From positions 18,540 to 82,539 of the forward strand of contig JAIXYO010000032.1 in the NCBI GenBank assembly GCA_027490215.1: a stretch of DNA of 64,000 bases, read 5' to 3'. This document shows, one piece after another, positions 38,134-46,524 of this stretch; the first letter of the stretch is position 1; each line of letters begins with the position of its first letter. Position numbers and translations under genes: made by a program. The notes below the pieces were generated by a model. The model had not been told where the DNA came from, ran no database searches, and saw only the letters and a program-made list of their open reading frames with translations. Source of the DNA: Rubrivivax sp. GTDB taxonomy: Bacteria > Pseudomonadota > Gammaproteobacteria > Burkholderiales > Burkholderiaceae_C.

Positions 38134-38796
38134 ATGGTCGTCGGCATGCTGACGGTCAACGTGGCCGGCGAGCCGCTGACGCTAATGCCCGAGAAGGCTG
38201 CCTTCCTTGCCGAGCGGCAGCTTCTGCTGATTGCCGACGCACACTTCGGCAAGGCTGTGTCGTTTCGCCGACTCGGCGTGCCGGTGCCGCAAGGCAGCAC
38301 TGCCGATAACCTGGCGACGCTGGATGCACTGGTGGCGAGATGTGACATCCGCCGCATCGTGTTCCTCGGCGACCTGCTGCATTCCGCCCACGCGCAGTCG
38401 GCAGCGACGCAGGCGGCGGTGGCGCTGTGGCGAGAAGCACACCGCGATCTCAGCCTCACGCTGGTGCGCGGTAACCACGACGATCATGCCGGCGACCCCC
38501 CGGCGGCACTGGGCATCGAGGTGGTCGACGAGCCGCTGCGCCTCGGCCCTTGGGCACTCTGCCATCACCCGAATGCGCAACCCGACGGCTATGTGCTGTC
38601 GGGGCACCTGCATCCCTGCATCAGGTTACAGGGGCGAGCCCGCGAGCGGTTGCGTCTGCCGTGCTTCTGGTTCGGCGACCGAGTCGGCGTGCTGCCGGCT
38701 TTCGGTGGGTTCACCGGGATGCACCCGATCGAAGCGCAGCCGCAAGACCGCGTTTACGCGCTGACGGGTGATGGCGTGGTCCAAGTGCCGGCTTGA
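38134..38796 (+). CDS. pdeM: Ligase-associated DNA damage response endonuclease PdeM
   Basis: A 220-residue calcineurin-like metallophosphoesterase. Its metal motifs are LLIADAHFGKA, IVFLGDLLHSA, LVRGNHDDH and LSGHLHPCIRL in the order of the family. PdeM usually accompanies an ATP-dependent DNA ligase and a DEXH helicase in a repair cassette; neither is in this window, where it sits between slmA and a DUF815 ATPase. The reading is by motif order and length. ATG 38134 is used; 38146 is an in-frame alternative. Confidence 0.85.
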   Translation: MVVGMLTVNVAGEPLTLMPEKAAFLAERQLLLIADAHFGKAVSFRRLGVPVPQGSTADNLATLDALVARCDIRRIVFLGDLLHSAHAQSAATQAAVALWREAHRDLSLTLVRGNHDDHAGDPPAALGIEVVDEPLRLGPWALCHHPNAQPDGYVLSGHLHPCIRLQGRARERLRLPCFWFGDRVGVLPAFGGFTGMHPIEAQPQDRVYALTGDGVVQVPA

Positions 38797-38868
38797 CGCG
38801 AAGTCGAGCCCCCGCCGCTCGATACACTGACTCCCTCCCGCCCCGCGTGCCCCGGTACACGAAATCCG

Positions 38869-39750
38869 ATGTCGACCCCTTCCGACCCCCTGTTGCAGCT
38901 GATCGCCCGCGCCGAGGCGCTGATGGTCAGGCTGGAAGCGGTTCTGCCGCACCCGCTCGCAGCGCCCGACTGGAGCGCTTCGATCGCTTACCGATACCGA
39001 CGTCGCAGCTCGGGAGGCAGTGCGTTGGAACCGGTGCGTCACGTGGCGCAGATCAGCCTCGACGATTTGGTGGAAGTCGAGCCGCAGAAAGACCGGCTGC
39101 TGCGCAACACCGAACAGTTCGTGGCCGGCCGTGCCGCCAACAATGTGCTGCTGACCGGCGCGCGCGGCACCGGCAAGAGCTCGCTGATCAAGGCCTGTCT
39201 GAACGAGTTCGCACCGCAGGGCCTGCGGCTGATCGAGGTCGACAAGGCCGATCTGGTTGATCTGCCCGACATCGTCGACCTGGTCGCCGAGCGTGCCGAG
39301 CGCTTCATCGTCTATTGCGACGACCTCAGCTTCGAAGAGGGCGAACCGGGCTACAAGGCGCTCAAGTCCATCCTGGACGGCTCGGTGTCGCAGGCTTCGG
39401 ACAACGTGCTGATCTACGCCACCAGCAACCGCCGCCACCTGCTGCCCGAGTACATGGCGGAAAACCTGACCTACCAGCACCTGGAGAACGGCGAGGTGCA
39501 TCCGGGCGAGGTGGTCGAAGAAAAGATTTCGCTGAGCGAGCGGTTCGGCCTGTGGATCAGCTTCTACCCGTTCACCCAGGACGAATACCTGGCCATCGTG
39601 GCGCAGTGGCTGCGCGGTTTCGGCGTCAGCGAAGCCGCGATCGAGGCGGCACGGCCCGAAAGCCTGGTCTGGGCGCTGGAGCGGGGTTCTCGCTCAGGGC
39701 GGGTCGCCTTCCAGTTCGCCAAGGACTACAGCGGACGGCAGCCGCGGTGA
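38869..39750 (+). CDS. DUF815-family AAA+ ATP-binding protein
   Basis: A 293-residue P-loop ATPase. Walker A is LLTGARGTGKSSLIKA near residue 100, the Walker B region is RFIVYCDDLSFE near 148, and a sensor-like asparagine is in IYATSNRRHLLPEYM. The C-terminal lid contains FGLWISFYPFTQDEYL. The family is widespread in Burkholderiales directly before a MutT-type gene, as here, but the function is unknown. Its stop overlaps the start of the Nudix gene (GTGA). Confidence 0.9.
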   Translation: MSTPSDPLLQLIARAEALMVRLEAVLPHPLAAPDWSASIAYRYRRRSSGGSALEPVRHVAQISLDDLVEVEPQKDRLLRNTEQFVAGRAANNVLLTGARGTGKSSLIKACLNEFAPQGLRLIEVDKADLVDLPDIVDLVAERAERFIVYCDDLSFEEGEPGYKALKSILDGSVSQASDNVLIYATSNRRHLLPEYMAENLTYQHLENGEVHPGEVVEEKISLSERFGLWISFYPFTQDEYLAIVAQWLRGFGVSEAAIEAARPESLVWALERGSRSGRVAFQFAKDYSGRQPR

Positions 39751-40211
39751 GTGAGTCGAAGAGTTCGCCGGTTGACGTCGAGCCGATCGAACCCCGCCAT
39801 CCGGTGGATGTCGCGGTGGGCGTCTTGATCGACGCCGATGGCCGCTTCCTGATGACCTCGCGCCCCGAGGGCAAGGTTTACGCCGGGTACTGGGAGTTCC
39901 CGGGTGGCAAGCTTGAATCGGGCGAAAGTGTCGATGCCGCGCTGCGCCGCGAACTGCACGAGGAACTCGGCATCGTCATTGGCGAGGTGCATCCCTGGCA
40001 GGTCGAGCTGGTTGATTACCCGCATGCCCTGGTGCGGCTGCACTTCTGCAAGGTGTATGCGTGGCAGGGAGACTTCGAGATGCGCGAAGCGCAGACGATG
40101 GCCTGGCAAACCCTGCCGGTCGAGGTGGTGCCGGTTCTGCCGGGCACCATCCCGGTGCTTCGCTGGTTCGCCGAGGAACGGCAGCACGACGGCCCTACCC
40201 ATCGCGGGTGA
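39747..40211 (+). CDS. MutT-like Nudix hydrolase
   Basis: A 154-residue Nudix enzyme with the box GGKLESGESVDAALRRELHE plus ELG (Gx5Ex7REUxEExGU) near residue 55 and a WQVELVDYPHALVRLHF strand set typical of 8-oxo-dGTP diphosphatase MutT. It likely removes oxidised nucleotides; substrate is inferred. The start is the GTG at 39747, chosen because it overlaps the DUF815 stop and leaves a normal MutT length. Confidence 0.9.
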   Translation: MSESKSSPVDVEPIEPRHPVDVAVGVLIDADGRFLMTSRPEGKVYAGYWEFPGGKLESGESVDAALRRELHEELGIVIGEVHPWQVELVDYPHALVRLHFCKVYAWQGDFEMREAQTMAWQTLPVEVVPVLPGTIPVLRWFAEERQHDGPTHRG

Positions 40212-40253
40212 GCACGCCGCGGCCAGGATGAACCCGGTTGCTACACTGCTCTG

Positions 40254-40643
40254 ATGAGCTGGATCGACGATGTGAAATGGGACGCGCAGGGGCTGGTGCC
40301 GGTGATCGCGCAGGAGGTGGGCAGCAACGATGTGCTGATGTTCGCCTTCATGAACCGCGAGGCCCTGCAGCGCACGGCGCAGCTGGGTGAGGCGGTGTAC
40401 TGGAGCCGCTCGCGTGGCAGGTTATGGCACAAGGGCGAGGAGTCCGGCCACATCCAGAAGGTGCACGAGTTGCGCATGGACTGTGACAACGACGTGGTGC
40501 TGATGAAGGTGGAGCAACTGGGTCACAGCCCGGGAATCGCCTGCCACACCGGCCGCCATTCGTGCTTTTTTCAGCAGTACCGAGAGGGCGCCTGGCATGA
40601 CGTCGAGCCTGTCTTGAAAGACCCGGAGCACATCTACAAATGA
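40254..40643 (+). CDS. hisI: Phosphoribosyl-AMP cyclohydrolase HisI
   Basis: Third step of histidine synthesis: opens the purine ring of PR-AMP using zinc. The 129 residues contain [35 protein letters not shown] and the metal-binding CDNDVVLM and [10 protein letters not shown] cysteines and histidines. Its stop overlaps the start of hisE by 4 bp. Unlike the usual order there is no hisF upstream; a MutT gene precedes it by 42 bp, so it needs a promoter of its own or read-through. Confidence 0.97.
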   Translation: MSWIDDVKWDAQGLVPVIAQEVGSNDVLMFAFMNREALQRTAQLGEAVYWSRSRGRLWHKGEESGHIQKVHELRMDCDNDVVLMKVEQLGHSPGIACHTGRHSCFFQQYREGAWHDVEPVLKDPEHIYK

Positions 40644-41008
40644 GCGCCCCAGAGTCGAATCCGCTGTCGCAGGACGTGCTGGCCCGGCTGGCCGAGGTCA
40701 TTGAGGCGCGCAAAGCGGGCGATCCGGAGAAGAGCTACGTCGCGCGGCTGTTCCACAAGGGCACGGATGCCATCCTGAAGAAGATTGGCGAGGAGGCCAC
40801 CGAGGTCGTGATGGCTGCCAAGGATGGTGACCCGAAGCAAGTGGTTTACGAAGTCGCTGACCTCTGGTTTCACTCGATGTTGGCGCTCAGTGCCTTCGGA
40901 TTGAGACCGGCTGACGTGTTGACGGAACTGCAGCGCCGCGAAGGGCTCTCAGGGTTGGAAGAGTTCGCGGCCCGCAAGCTGAAACTGCGCGAGGGAGAGG
41001 AAAAGTGA
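40640..41008 (+). CDS. hisE: Phosphoribosyl-ATP diphosphatase HisE
   Basis: Second step of histidine synthesis: hydrolyses PR-ATP to PR-AMP. This 122-residue all-alpha MazG-like enzyme has [20 protein letters not shown] followed by [13 protein letters not shown] (metal-binding Glu/Asp) and [15 protein letters not shown]. It is coupled to hisI and, by a GTGA overlap, to the next membrane-protein gene. Confidence 0.97.
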   Translation: MSAPESNPLSQDVLARLAEVIEARKAGDPEKSYVARLFHKGTDAILKKIGEEATEVVMAAKDGDPKQVVYEVADLWFHSMLALSAFGLRPADVLTELQRREGLSGLEEFAARKLKLREGEEK

Positions 41009-41373
41009 CGGATGTCGTGTTGCCTGGCTTGGAAGAAAAACCACACGGCGGTCTGCGGACACTGACGCACATCCTCTACGGGTTGCATCTGCTGTCGTGG
41101 TTCTCTGCGGGTGCATTCTCTGTGGTTGCAATGATCATCAATTACGTCAAGCGGCCCGACTTGCCTGATGAGTTCTTTCGCAGTCACTTCCGCTGGCAAG
41201 CCCGAAGCTTCTGGTTCACCTTGCTTTGGTTGACTCTCACCTCACCGCTTTTCCTGCTGTTCTGGTTGCCTGGGGTGGCGGCGTGGTTTGTGGTCGGCCT
41301 GTGGTACCTGTATCGCTTCATTCGTGGCTGGTTGAGCTTTGCTGAAAGCCGATCGATGCCGCTGCCTTCCTAA
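41005..41373 (+). CDS. Small membrane protein between hisE and the HIT gene
   Basis: A 122-residue protein with about three hydrophobic segments (around 25-45, 65-90, 92-110) and the sequence [17 protein letters not shown] [18 protein letters not shown], which resembles DUF4870/Tic20-like small membrane proteins. The gene regularly follows hisE in Burkholderiales. It starts at GTG 41005, overlapping the hisE stop. Function is unknown. Confidence 0.82.
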   Translation: MTDVVLPGLEEKPHGGLRTLTHILYGLHLLSWFSAGAFSVVAMIINYVKRPDLPDEFFRSHFRWQARSFWFTLLWLTLTSPLFLLFWLPGVAAWFVVGLWYLYRFIRGWLSFAESRSMPLPS

Positions 41374-41382
41374 CAAACGTAC

Positions 41383-41739
41383 ATGGTGGTCATGAACGCT
41401 GATCCGAGCTGCATCTTCTGCAAGATCGTCGCGGGCCAGATCCCGAGCCGAAAGGCATACGAGGACGAAGAGCTGCTGGTGTTCCACGACATCAACCCCT
41501 GGGCACCGGTGCATTTGCTGATCATTCCCAAGCAGCACATCGCGACACATGCCGATGTGCTGCCCGAACACGAACGCCTGCTCGGCCGGATGCTGCTGTT
41601 GGCGCCGAAGCTGGCGCGAGAAAACGGCGCAAACAACGGCTTCCGCAGCATCATCAACACTGGCCGTGATGGCGGCCAAGAGGTCTATCACCTGCACCTG
41701 CATGTGATCGGTGGTCCCCGGCCCTGGAAGCAAGGGTGA
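41383..41739 (+). CDS. HIT-family nucleotide hydrolase (HinT-like)
   Basis: A 118-residue histidine-triad protein with CIFCKIVAGQIPSRKAYEDE at the start and the catalytic triad YHLHLHVIGGPRPW at the end. HinT-type enzymes hydrolyse adenosine phosphoramidates. It lies between the his genes and tatABC as in related genomes. ATG 41383 is used; a second ATG at 41392 is equally possible. Confidence 0.95.
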   Translation: MVVMNADPSCIFCKIVAGQIPSRKAYEDEELLVFHDINPWAPVHLLIIPKQHIATHADVLPEHERLLGRMLLLAPKLARENGANNGFRSIINTGRDGGQEVYHLHLHVIGGPRPWKQG

Positions 41740-41825
41740 CGGCTGTCACGTGCAACGGGTTTATCAATGCGGCGTGGTCAGTGGGCTGACCTAGAATCCG
41801 CCGTCCTTTCGCAGGAGAATTAAAA

Positions 41826-42053
41826 ATGGGCTCATTCAGCATTTGGCATTGGCTGGTCGTGTTGGTGATCGTCGTGCTGATCTTCGGCACCAAGAAATTG
41901 AAAAACATCGGTGCCGACCTCGGCGGGGCGGTCAAGGGCTTCAAGGACGGCGTGCGCGACGGTGGCACACCAGCCGATCCGACAGCGCAGGTGACCACAC
42001 AGAAGTCGTCTGACACGAACACCGTCGACGTGGAAGCCAAAACCAAGTCGTGA
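41826..42053 (+). CDS. tatA: Sec-independent translocase subunit TatA
   Basis: Forms the size-adjustable pore of the twin-arginine export system. The 75 residues hold one N-terminal membrane helix ([20 protein letters not shown]), the family FG hinge, and an amphipathic helix ([19 protein letters not shown]) with an acidic tail. GCAGGAGAAT precedes the ATG. It is the first gene of tatABC and is coupled to tatB by a GTGA overlap. Confidence 0.97.
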   Translation: MGSFSIWHWLVVLVIVVLIFGTKKLKNIGADLGGAVKGFKDGVRDGGTPADPTAQVTTQKSSDTNTVDVEAKTKS

Positions 42054-42547
42054 TTGATTTCGGGTTCGACAAGATCGCGCTGATCGGCGCGGTCGCGCTG
42101 ATGGTCATCGGACCGGAACGACTGCCCAAGGTCGCCCGCACTGTCGGGCATCTGATGGGCAAGGCGCAACGCTATGTGTCCGATGTGAAGGCCGAGGTCA
42201 ATCGGTCAATAGAACTCGACGAACTGAAGAAGATGAAGGGCGAGTTTGAGACCGCGGCGCACAATGTCGAGCAAGACACGGCGAGCGCGATCTACCAGGC
42301 CAGCTCCGACTTGAGCAAGAACTGGGAAGACCGAGAGACATCGTCCACCGACGACCGTCCTCACGACTACGACCAGTACGACACCCTGTTGCTGCCGGTG
42401 CCCGACTACCGCAACCCGAACAAGCGCTGGCGCCTGAAGCGCGGCGCGATGCCGCAGTGGTACAAGCAGCGGCACGGCATCCGTGGCAAGGCGCAGTCGG
42501 GTGCAGCGCGCGTGGCGCGCTTTCGGCCACCGTCGTCGTCGGCCTGA
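42050..42547 (+). CDS. tatB: Sec-independent translocase subunit TatB
   Basis: Receptor component that binds twin-arginine substrates with TatC. The 165 residues contain [23 protein letters not shown] (membrane helix with the conserved GPERLP), a long amphipathic helix to about residue 85 and a charged C-terminal tail rich in Asp, Tyr and Arg. It starts at GTG 42050. Confidence 0.97.
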   Translation: MIDFGFDKIALIGAVALMVIGPERLPKVARTVGHLMGKAQRYVSDVKAEVNRSIELDELKKMKGEFETAAHNVEQDTASAIYQASSDLSKNWEDRETSSTDDRPHDYDQYDTLLLPVPDYRNPNKRWRLKRGAMPQWYKQRHGIRGKAQSGAARVARFRPPSSSA

Positions 42548-42550
42548 TCC

Positions 42551-43339
42551 ATGGCAACCAATCCGTCAGGCCCTGATGAACTCAGCGGCAAGGAACAGCC
42601 TTTCGTCACCCACCTGATCGAATTGCGCGACCGCCTGGTGCGTGCCGCGATTGCCGTAGGCTTGGTTTTCGGCGCGTTGTGCCTCTGGCCCGGGCCCGCA
42701 GGCCTTTACGACCTGCTTGCGGCACCGCTGGTGGCCAACCTGCCCAAGGGGGCCACGCTGATCGCCACGAACGTGATCTCGCCGTTTGTCGTGCCGTTGA
42801 AGATCACGCTGATGGCGGCTTTTCTGGTGGCATTGCCGGTGGTGCTGTATCAGATGTGGGCGTTCGTCGCGCCGGGGCTCTACACGCACGAGAAGAAGCT
42901 GGTGCTGCCGCTGGTGATCTCGAGCACCTTGCTGTTCCTGATGGGGGTGGCGTTCTGCTACTTCTTCGTTTTCGGCCAGGTGTTTGCGTTCATCCAGAGC
43001 TTTGCGCCAAAGAGCATCACCGCGGCGCCTGACATCGAGGCCTATCTCAGTTTTGTGCTGACGATGTTCATTGCGTTCGGAGCAGCCTTCGAGGTGCCGG
43101 TCGTCGTCGTGGTGCTGGCCCGCATGAACTTGGTCAGCATTCAGAAGCTGAAGGAATTCCGCAGCTACTTCGTCGTGCTGGCCTTCATCATTGCCGCGAT
43201 CATCACGCCTCCTGACGTCGTCTCACAGCTGGCACTGGCGATCCCGATGTGCCTCTTGTATGAAGTGGGCATCTGGGCGGCGCGCATCTTCATCAAGCAC
43301 ACCCAGGCGCCTGGCGAAGAAAGTACGCCCGCTGCCTGA
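42551..43339 (+). CDS. tatC: Sec-independent translocase subunit TatC
   Basis: Polytopic core of the Tat translocase. The 262 residues have six membrane segments. Family motifs are FVTHLIELRDRLVRAAIAVG (N-terminal signal-binding region with HLxELR), FLVALPVVLYQMWAFVAPGLY, and FGAAFEVPVVVVVLARMNLV. It lies 3 bp after tatB. Likely local clients include the Rieske protein encoded about 6 kb downstream. Confidence 0.98.
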   Translation: MATNPSGPDELSGKEQPFVTHLIELRDRLVRAAIAVGLVFGALCLWPGPAGLYDLLAAPLVANLPKGATLIATNVISPFVVPLKITLMAAFLVALPVVLYQMWAFVAPGLYTHEKKLVLPLVISSTLLFLMGVAFCYFFVFGQVFAFIQSFAPKSITAAPDIEAYLSFVLTMFIAFGAAFEVPVVVVVLARMNLVSIQKLKEFRSYFVVLAFIIAAIITPPDVVSQLALAIPMCLLYEVGIWAARIFIKHTQAPGEESTPAA

Positions 43340-43343
43340 CCCG

Positions 43344-44555
43344 TCAGCCGCCGTTGCGGCCGTCAATGTCCGGATGTGGCATGAGCCGGGTCGTACTCTT
43401 GGGCCGCTGAGCGACTGTCACCTGCAGGTTCATCGATTTGTCGGCGCGCTGCACGCTGATAGATGCAACGCTGTGGGGTCGGAGTGACGCGACCGCATTG
43501 AGCAACTGTGCGGTGTTGACCACACTCTGCTCGCCGACCTTCACCACCACGTCGCCCGGCAGCATGCCGCCGGCACTGGCCGGGCCGTTCTGCAGTACGC
43601 CGGTGATCAGTACGCCCTGCTTCACCGACAGGTTCAGGGTGTCCGCAATCTCTTCGGTCAGGTCACGGGGTTCGACACCGATCCATCCTCGCGTGACCTG
43701 GCCTTCACTGATCAGCCCCTCCATCACCTGGCGGGCGGTGTTGGCAGGAATGGCGAAACCGATGCCCATGTTGCCGCCCGAGCGCGAATAGATGGCGGTA
43801 TTGATGCCCAGCAGGTTGCCGTTTGCGTCGACCAGCGCACCGCCGGAATTGCCGGGGTTGATGGCCGCGTCGGTCTGGATGAAATTCTCGAAGGTGTTGA
43901 TGCCGAGCTGGTCGCGGCCCAGTGCGCTGACGATGCCCGATGTCACCGTCTGACCGACGCCGAATGGGTTGCCAATGGCCAGCACCACATCGCCGACCTG
44001 CAGGTCATCGGCCTTGCTGAAAGTCATTACCGGCAGGCGGTCGAGCTTGATCTTCAACACCGCGAGATCGCTCTCCGGGTCGGTGCCGATGACCGTGGCC
44101 GAGGCACTTCGACCATCTGGCAATTGCACGTCGATGTCGCTGGCGCCCTCGATGACGTGGTTGTTGGTCAGCAGAAAGCCATCGGCCGAGACGATGACGC
44201 CGGAGCCCAGGCCGACCTGGGCTTCCGACCGGCTTTGCTTGTCGCCGAAGAAGAAATACTGGAACCACGGGTCGCCTGAACGCGGGTAGCGGGCGGTGGC
44301 CTTGCTCGCGGTGATGCTGACCACCGACGGCGACGCCCGCTTGGCTGCCGTGCTGTAGCTGCCGACGACACCGCCTCGCGCCAGGGGTTCGGCACTCACC
44401 ACCGTGCTGCCTGAGACCGTGCCGAGCGAGAGGCCGACGGGCAGGCCCGATTCACCCGACCGCCGCAGCCATTCCGGTTTCAGCGTGGCGATCACAAACA
44501 GCACCGCGACCATCACGGTGACCGTCTGTGAGAATAGAAGCCAGATTCTGCGCAT
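43344..44555 (-). CDS. Membrane-anchored HtrA/DegS-like serine protease
   Basis: A 403-residue trypsin-like protease with an uncleaved-looking N-terminal helix (IWLLFSQTVTVMVAVLFVIAT) and the triad His in LLTNNHVIEGASD (~137), Asp in ESDLAVLKIK (~167) and Ser in NPGNSGGALVD (~242). A single PDZ domain follows (GWIGVEPRDLTEEIAD to about 375). The anchor and one PDZ domain match DegS more than DegP/DegQ. DegS-like proteins cleave anti-sigma factors; a partner RseA is not in the window. It is convergent with tatC and divergent from the Nif3-like gene, with only 12 bp between start codons. Confidence 0.93.
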   Translation of the reverse strand: MRRIWLLFSQTVTVMVAVLFVIATLKPEWLRRSGESGLPVGLSLGTVSGSTVVSAEPLARGGVVGSYSTAAKRASPSVVSITASKATARYPRSGDPWFQYFFFGDKQSRSEAQVGLGSGVIVSADGFLLTNNHVIEGASDIDVQLPDGRSASATVIGTDPESDLAVLKIKLDRLPVMTFSKADDLQVGDVVLAIGNPFGVGQTVTSGIVSALGRDQLGINTFENFIQTDAAINPGNSGGALVDANGNLLGINTAIYSRSGGNMGIGFAIPANTARQVMEGLISEGQVTRGWIGVEPRDLTEEIADTLNLSVKQGVLITGVLQNGPASAGGMLPGDVVVKVGEQSVVNTAQLLNAVASLRPHSVASISVQRADKSMNLQVTVAQRPKSTTRLMPHPDIDGRNGG

Positions 44556-44567
44556 GAGGAGGAGTTT

Positions 44568-45317
44568 GTGGCCCGTCGTTCAGAGATCGATGAGTACCTG
44601 TCGGCCCTGTTGCAGACGGCGAGCTTCAAGGATTATGGGCCGAACGGTCTGCAGATCGAGGGCAGAGACGAGGTGCGCAAGCTGGTCACTGGCGTCACCG
44701 CCAGCCGAGCGCTGATCGATGCTGCGATCGACGCCCAGGCCGACGCTGTGCTTGTGCACCATGGCCTGTTCTGGCGGGGGTATGAGGGACGCATCACCGG
44801 CTGGCTGAAGCAGCGTATCGCGCGATTGCTCGCCCACGACATCAGCCTCTATGCCCACCACTTGCCGCTGGACGCGCATGCCGAATTCGGCAACAACGCG
44901 CAGTTTGGTGCCCGACTCGGCATCGCCACCGACGCACGCTTCGGCGAGCAGTCGCTGGGCTTCATCGGTACGCTGCCGGTGCCTTCGAGCATGGCGGATC
45001 TGGTGGACCGCTGCGAGCGATTGACAGGCCGAACCACCACGTCGATCAACGGTGATGGCCGTACTATGGTCCGCGTCGCCTGGTGCACCGGCGGTGCGCA
45101 GTCGTACTTCGAAGCCGCCATCGCTGCCGGTGCCGATGTGTTCATCACCGGCGAAATCTCCGAGCCGCAGGCGCACCTGGCGAGGGAGACTGGTACGGCT
45201 TTCATTGCTGTCGGCCACCATGCGAGCGAACGCTATGGCGTCCAGGCGCTGGGGGCCCATTTGGCGACAGTGTTCGGCATCGAGCACACCCACATCGATA
45301 TCGACAACCCGGCCTGA
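44568..45317 (+). CDS. Nif3-like dinuclear metal-centre hexameric protein
   Basis: A 249-residue protein of the NIF3/YbgI (GTP cyclohydrolase 1 type 2 homologue) family. Metal ligands are in VLVHHGLFWRGYE near residue 62, SLYAHHLPLDAHAEFGNNAQ near 92, and the final GHHASERYGVQALGAHL near 215. These hexamers bind two metal ions; the physiological reaction is unclear. The start is GTG 44568 with a strong GAGGAG, which overlaps the start region of the opposite-strand protease. Confidence 0.93.
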   Translation: MARRSEIDEYLSALLQTASFKDYGPNGLQIEGRDEVRKLVTGVTASRALIDAAIDAQADAVLVHHGLFWRGYEGRITGWLKQRIARLLAHDISLYAHHLPLDAHAEFGNNAQFGARLGIATDARFGEQSLGFIGTLPVPSSMADLVDRCERLTGRTTTSINGDGRTMVRVAWCTGGAQSYFEAAIAAGADVFITGEISEPQAHLARETGTAFIAVGHHASERYGVQALGAHLATVFGIEHTHIDIDNPA

Positions 45318-45322
45318 GCAAC

Positions 45323-45463
45323 ATGAGCAAACGCAGAGAGGGCAACTCATGCGCGCTGTACCGCCTCGAAGGCGGCCGGGTGTTCCCTCGTGACACGCGC
45401 ACATGGGTACGGCTGGCCGACCCGCATGGCGATGGCGAGCCGAGCCCGAGGCCGCTGATTTGA
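45323..45463 (+). CDS. Possible 46-residue ORF between the Nif3-like gene and pdxA
   Basis: Starts MSKRREGNSCALYRLEGGRV 5 bp after the Nif3-like stop and ends PRPLI; its TGA overlaps a TTG codon that is a candidate pdxA start. Third-position GC is coding-like, but there is no distinct ribosome-binding site and no recognised family. It could be a coupled small protein or chance. Confidence 0.25.
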   Translation: MSKRREGNSCALYRLEGGRVFPRDTRTWVRLADPHGDGEPSPRPLI

Positions 45464-46494
45464 GCGCCTTCAGCAACACGGTCGCGCCGATCGTGATCAC
45501 GATGGGCGATGCCTGCGGTATCGGGCCGGAGATCATTGCGAAGCTGTTCCGTGGCGCGCAGGCCGCAGATTGCCTGGTGATCGGTGACGTCGGCGTGATG
45601 CGCCGTGCCGTGCGGGTCACCGGCGGTGGGCTGGTGGTTGCAGAGATCGACACACCACAGGCCGTGGCCGAAGTGCCGCCGAACGCCATGCCGGTTTTGC
45701 AGGCCGAGGCGCTGCCTCTGGATCTGCTCGACGCTCCGCTGGGTGTCATCGACGCCCGAGCCGGTGCAGCCGCCGCCCGCTGTGTCGAACAGGCAGTGAC
45801 GCTGGCGCGGCGCGGCGCGGTGTCGGCCATCGTCACCGCGCCGGTGCACAAGGAGGCTTTGGCGGCGGGTGGCGTCGGCTTTCCCGGCCACACCGAGCTG
45901 TTGCAGTGGCTCGCGACCGAGCCGGGGGGCGTACCGCCGCCGGTGCGCATGATGCTGGCCAACGGCGAACTGCGCACGGTGCTGGTAACCATCCACCAGT
46001 CGTTGCGATCGGCCATCGACGCGGTCACCTTCGAGTCGGTGCTGGACACGCTGCGCATCGCACAACGCGCAGCCTTCTCCTGGGGACAGACGGCGCCGCG
46101 CATCGCGGTGGCTGGCCTGAACCCGCATGCGGGCGAGGGCGGCCTCTTCGGCGACGAAGAGATCACCATCATCGCGCCGGCCATCGCTGCGGCGCGCGCC
46201 GAGGGCATTGATGCGCGTGGGCCCTACGCGCCCGATACCGTGTTCATGCGGGCGCGCCATGCGCCGGGCCATCCGGGCGAGTTCGACATCGTCGTCGCGA
46301 TGACGCACGACCATGGGCTGATTCCGGTCAAGTATCTGGGCGTCGAGCACGGTGTCAACGTCACGCTGGGCCTGCCCTTCGTGCGAACCAGCCCTGACCA
46401 TGGCACCGCATTCGACATCGCGGGAAAAGGTCTGGCGGATTCCTCCTCATTGGCGGCCGCGGTTGCGATGGCGCGGCGTCTCGCTTCGCACTGA
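45403..46494 (+). CDS. pdxA: 4-hydroxythreonine-4-phosphate dehydrogenase PdxA
   Basis: NAD-dependent enzyme of pyridoxal-phosphate synthesis. The core has VITMGDACGIGPEIIAKLF, AIVTAPVHKEALAAGGVGFPGHTE, the metal-binding HQSLRSAIDAV, NPHAGEGGLFGDEE and HDHGLIPVKYLG. The first motif is unusual: MGDACG replaces the common MGDPAG. The ATG at 45403 gives an odd Arg/Trp-rich leader of 19 residues; TTG 45460, preceded by CGAGG, would start 11 residues before VITMGD and fits the family better. The coordinates given are the longer form. It is convergent with the DUF1631 gene. Confidence 0.94.
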   Translation: MGTAGRPAWRWRAEPEAADLSAFSNTVAPIVITMGDACGIGPEIIAKLFRGAQAADCLVIGDVGVMRRAVRVTGGGLVVAEIDTPQAVAEVPPNAMPVLQAEALPLDLLDAPLGVIDARAGAAAARCVEQAVTLARRGAVSAIVTAPVHKEALAAGGVGFPGHTELLQWLATEPGGVPPPVRMMLANGELRTVLVTIHQSLRSAIDAVTFESVLDTLRIAQRAAFSWGQTAPRIAVAGLNPHAGEGGLFGDEEITIIAPAIAAARAEGIDARGPYAPDTVFMRARHAPGHPGEFDIVVAMTHDHGLIPVKYLGVEHGVNVTLGLPFVRTSPDHGTAFDIAGKGLADSSSLAAAVAMARRLASH

Positions 46495-46524
46495 CTTCGC
46501 ACTGACGCGCCGCCAGGGAGGTGA

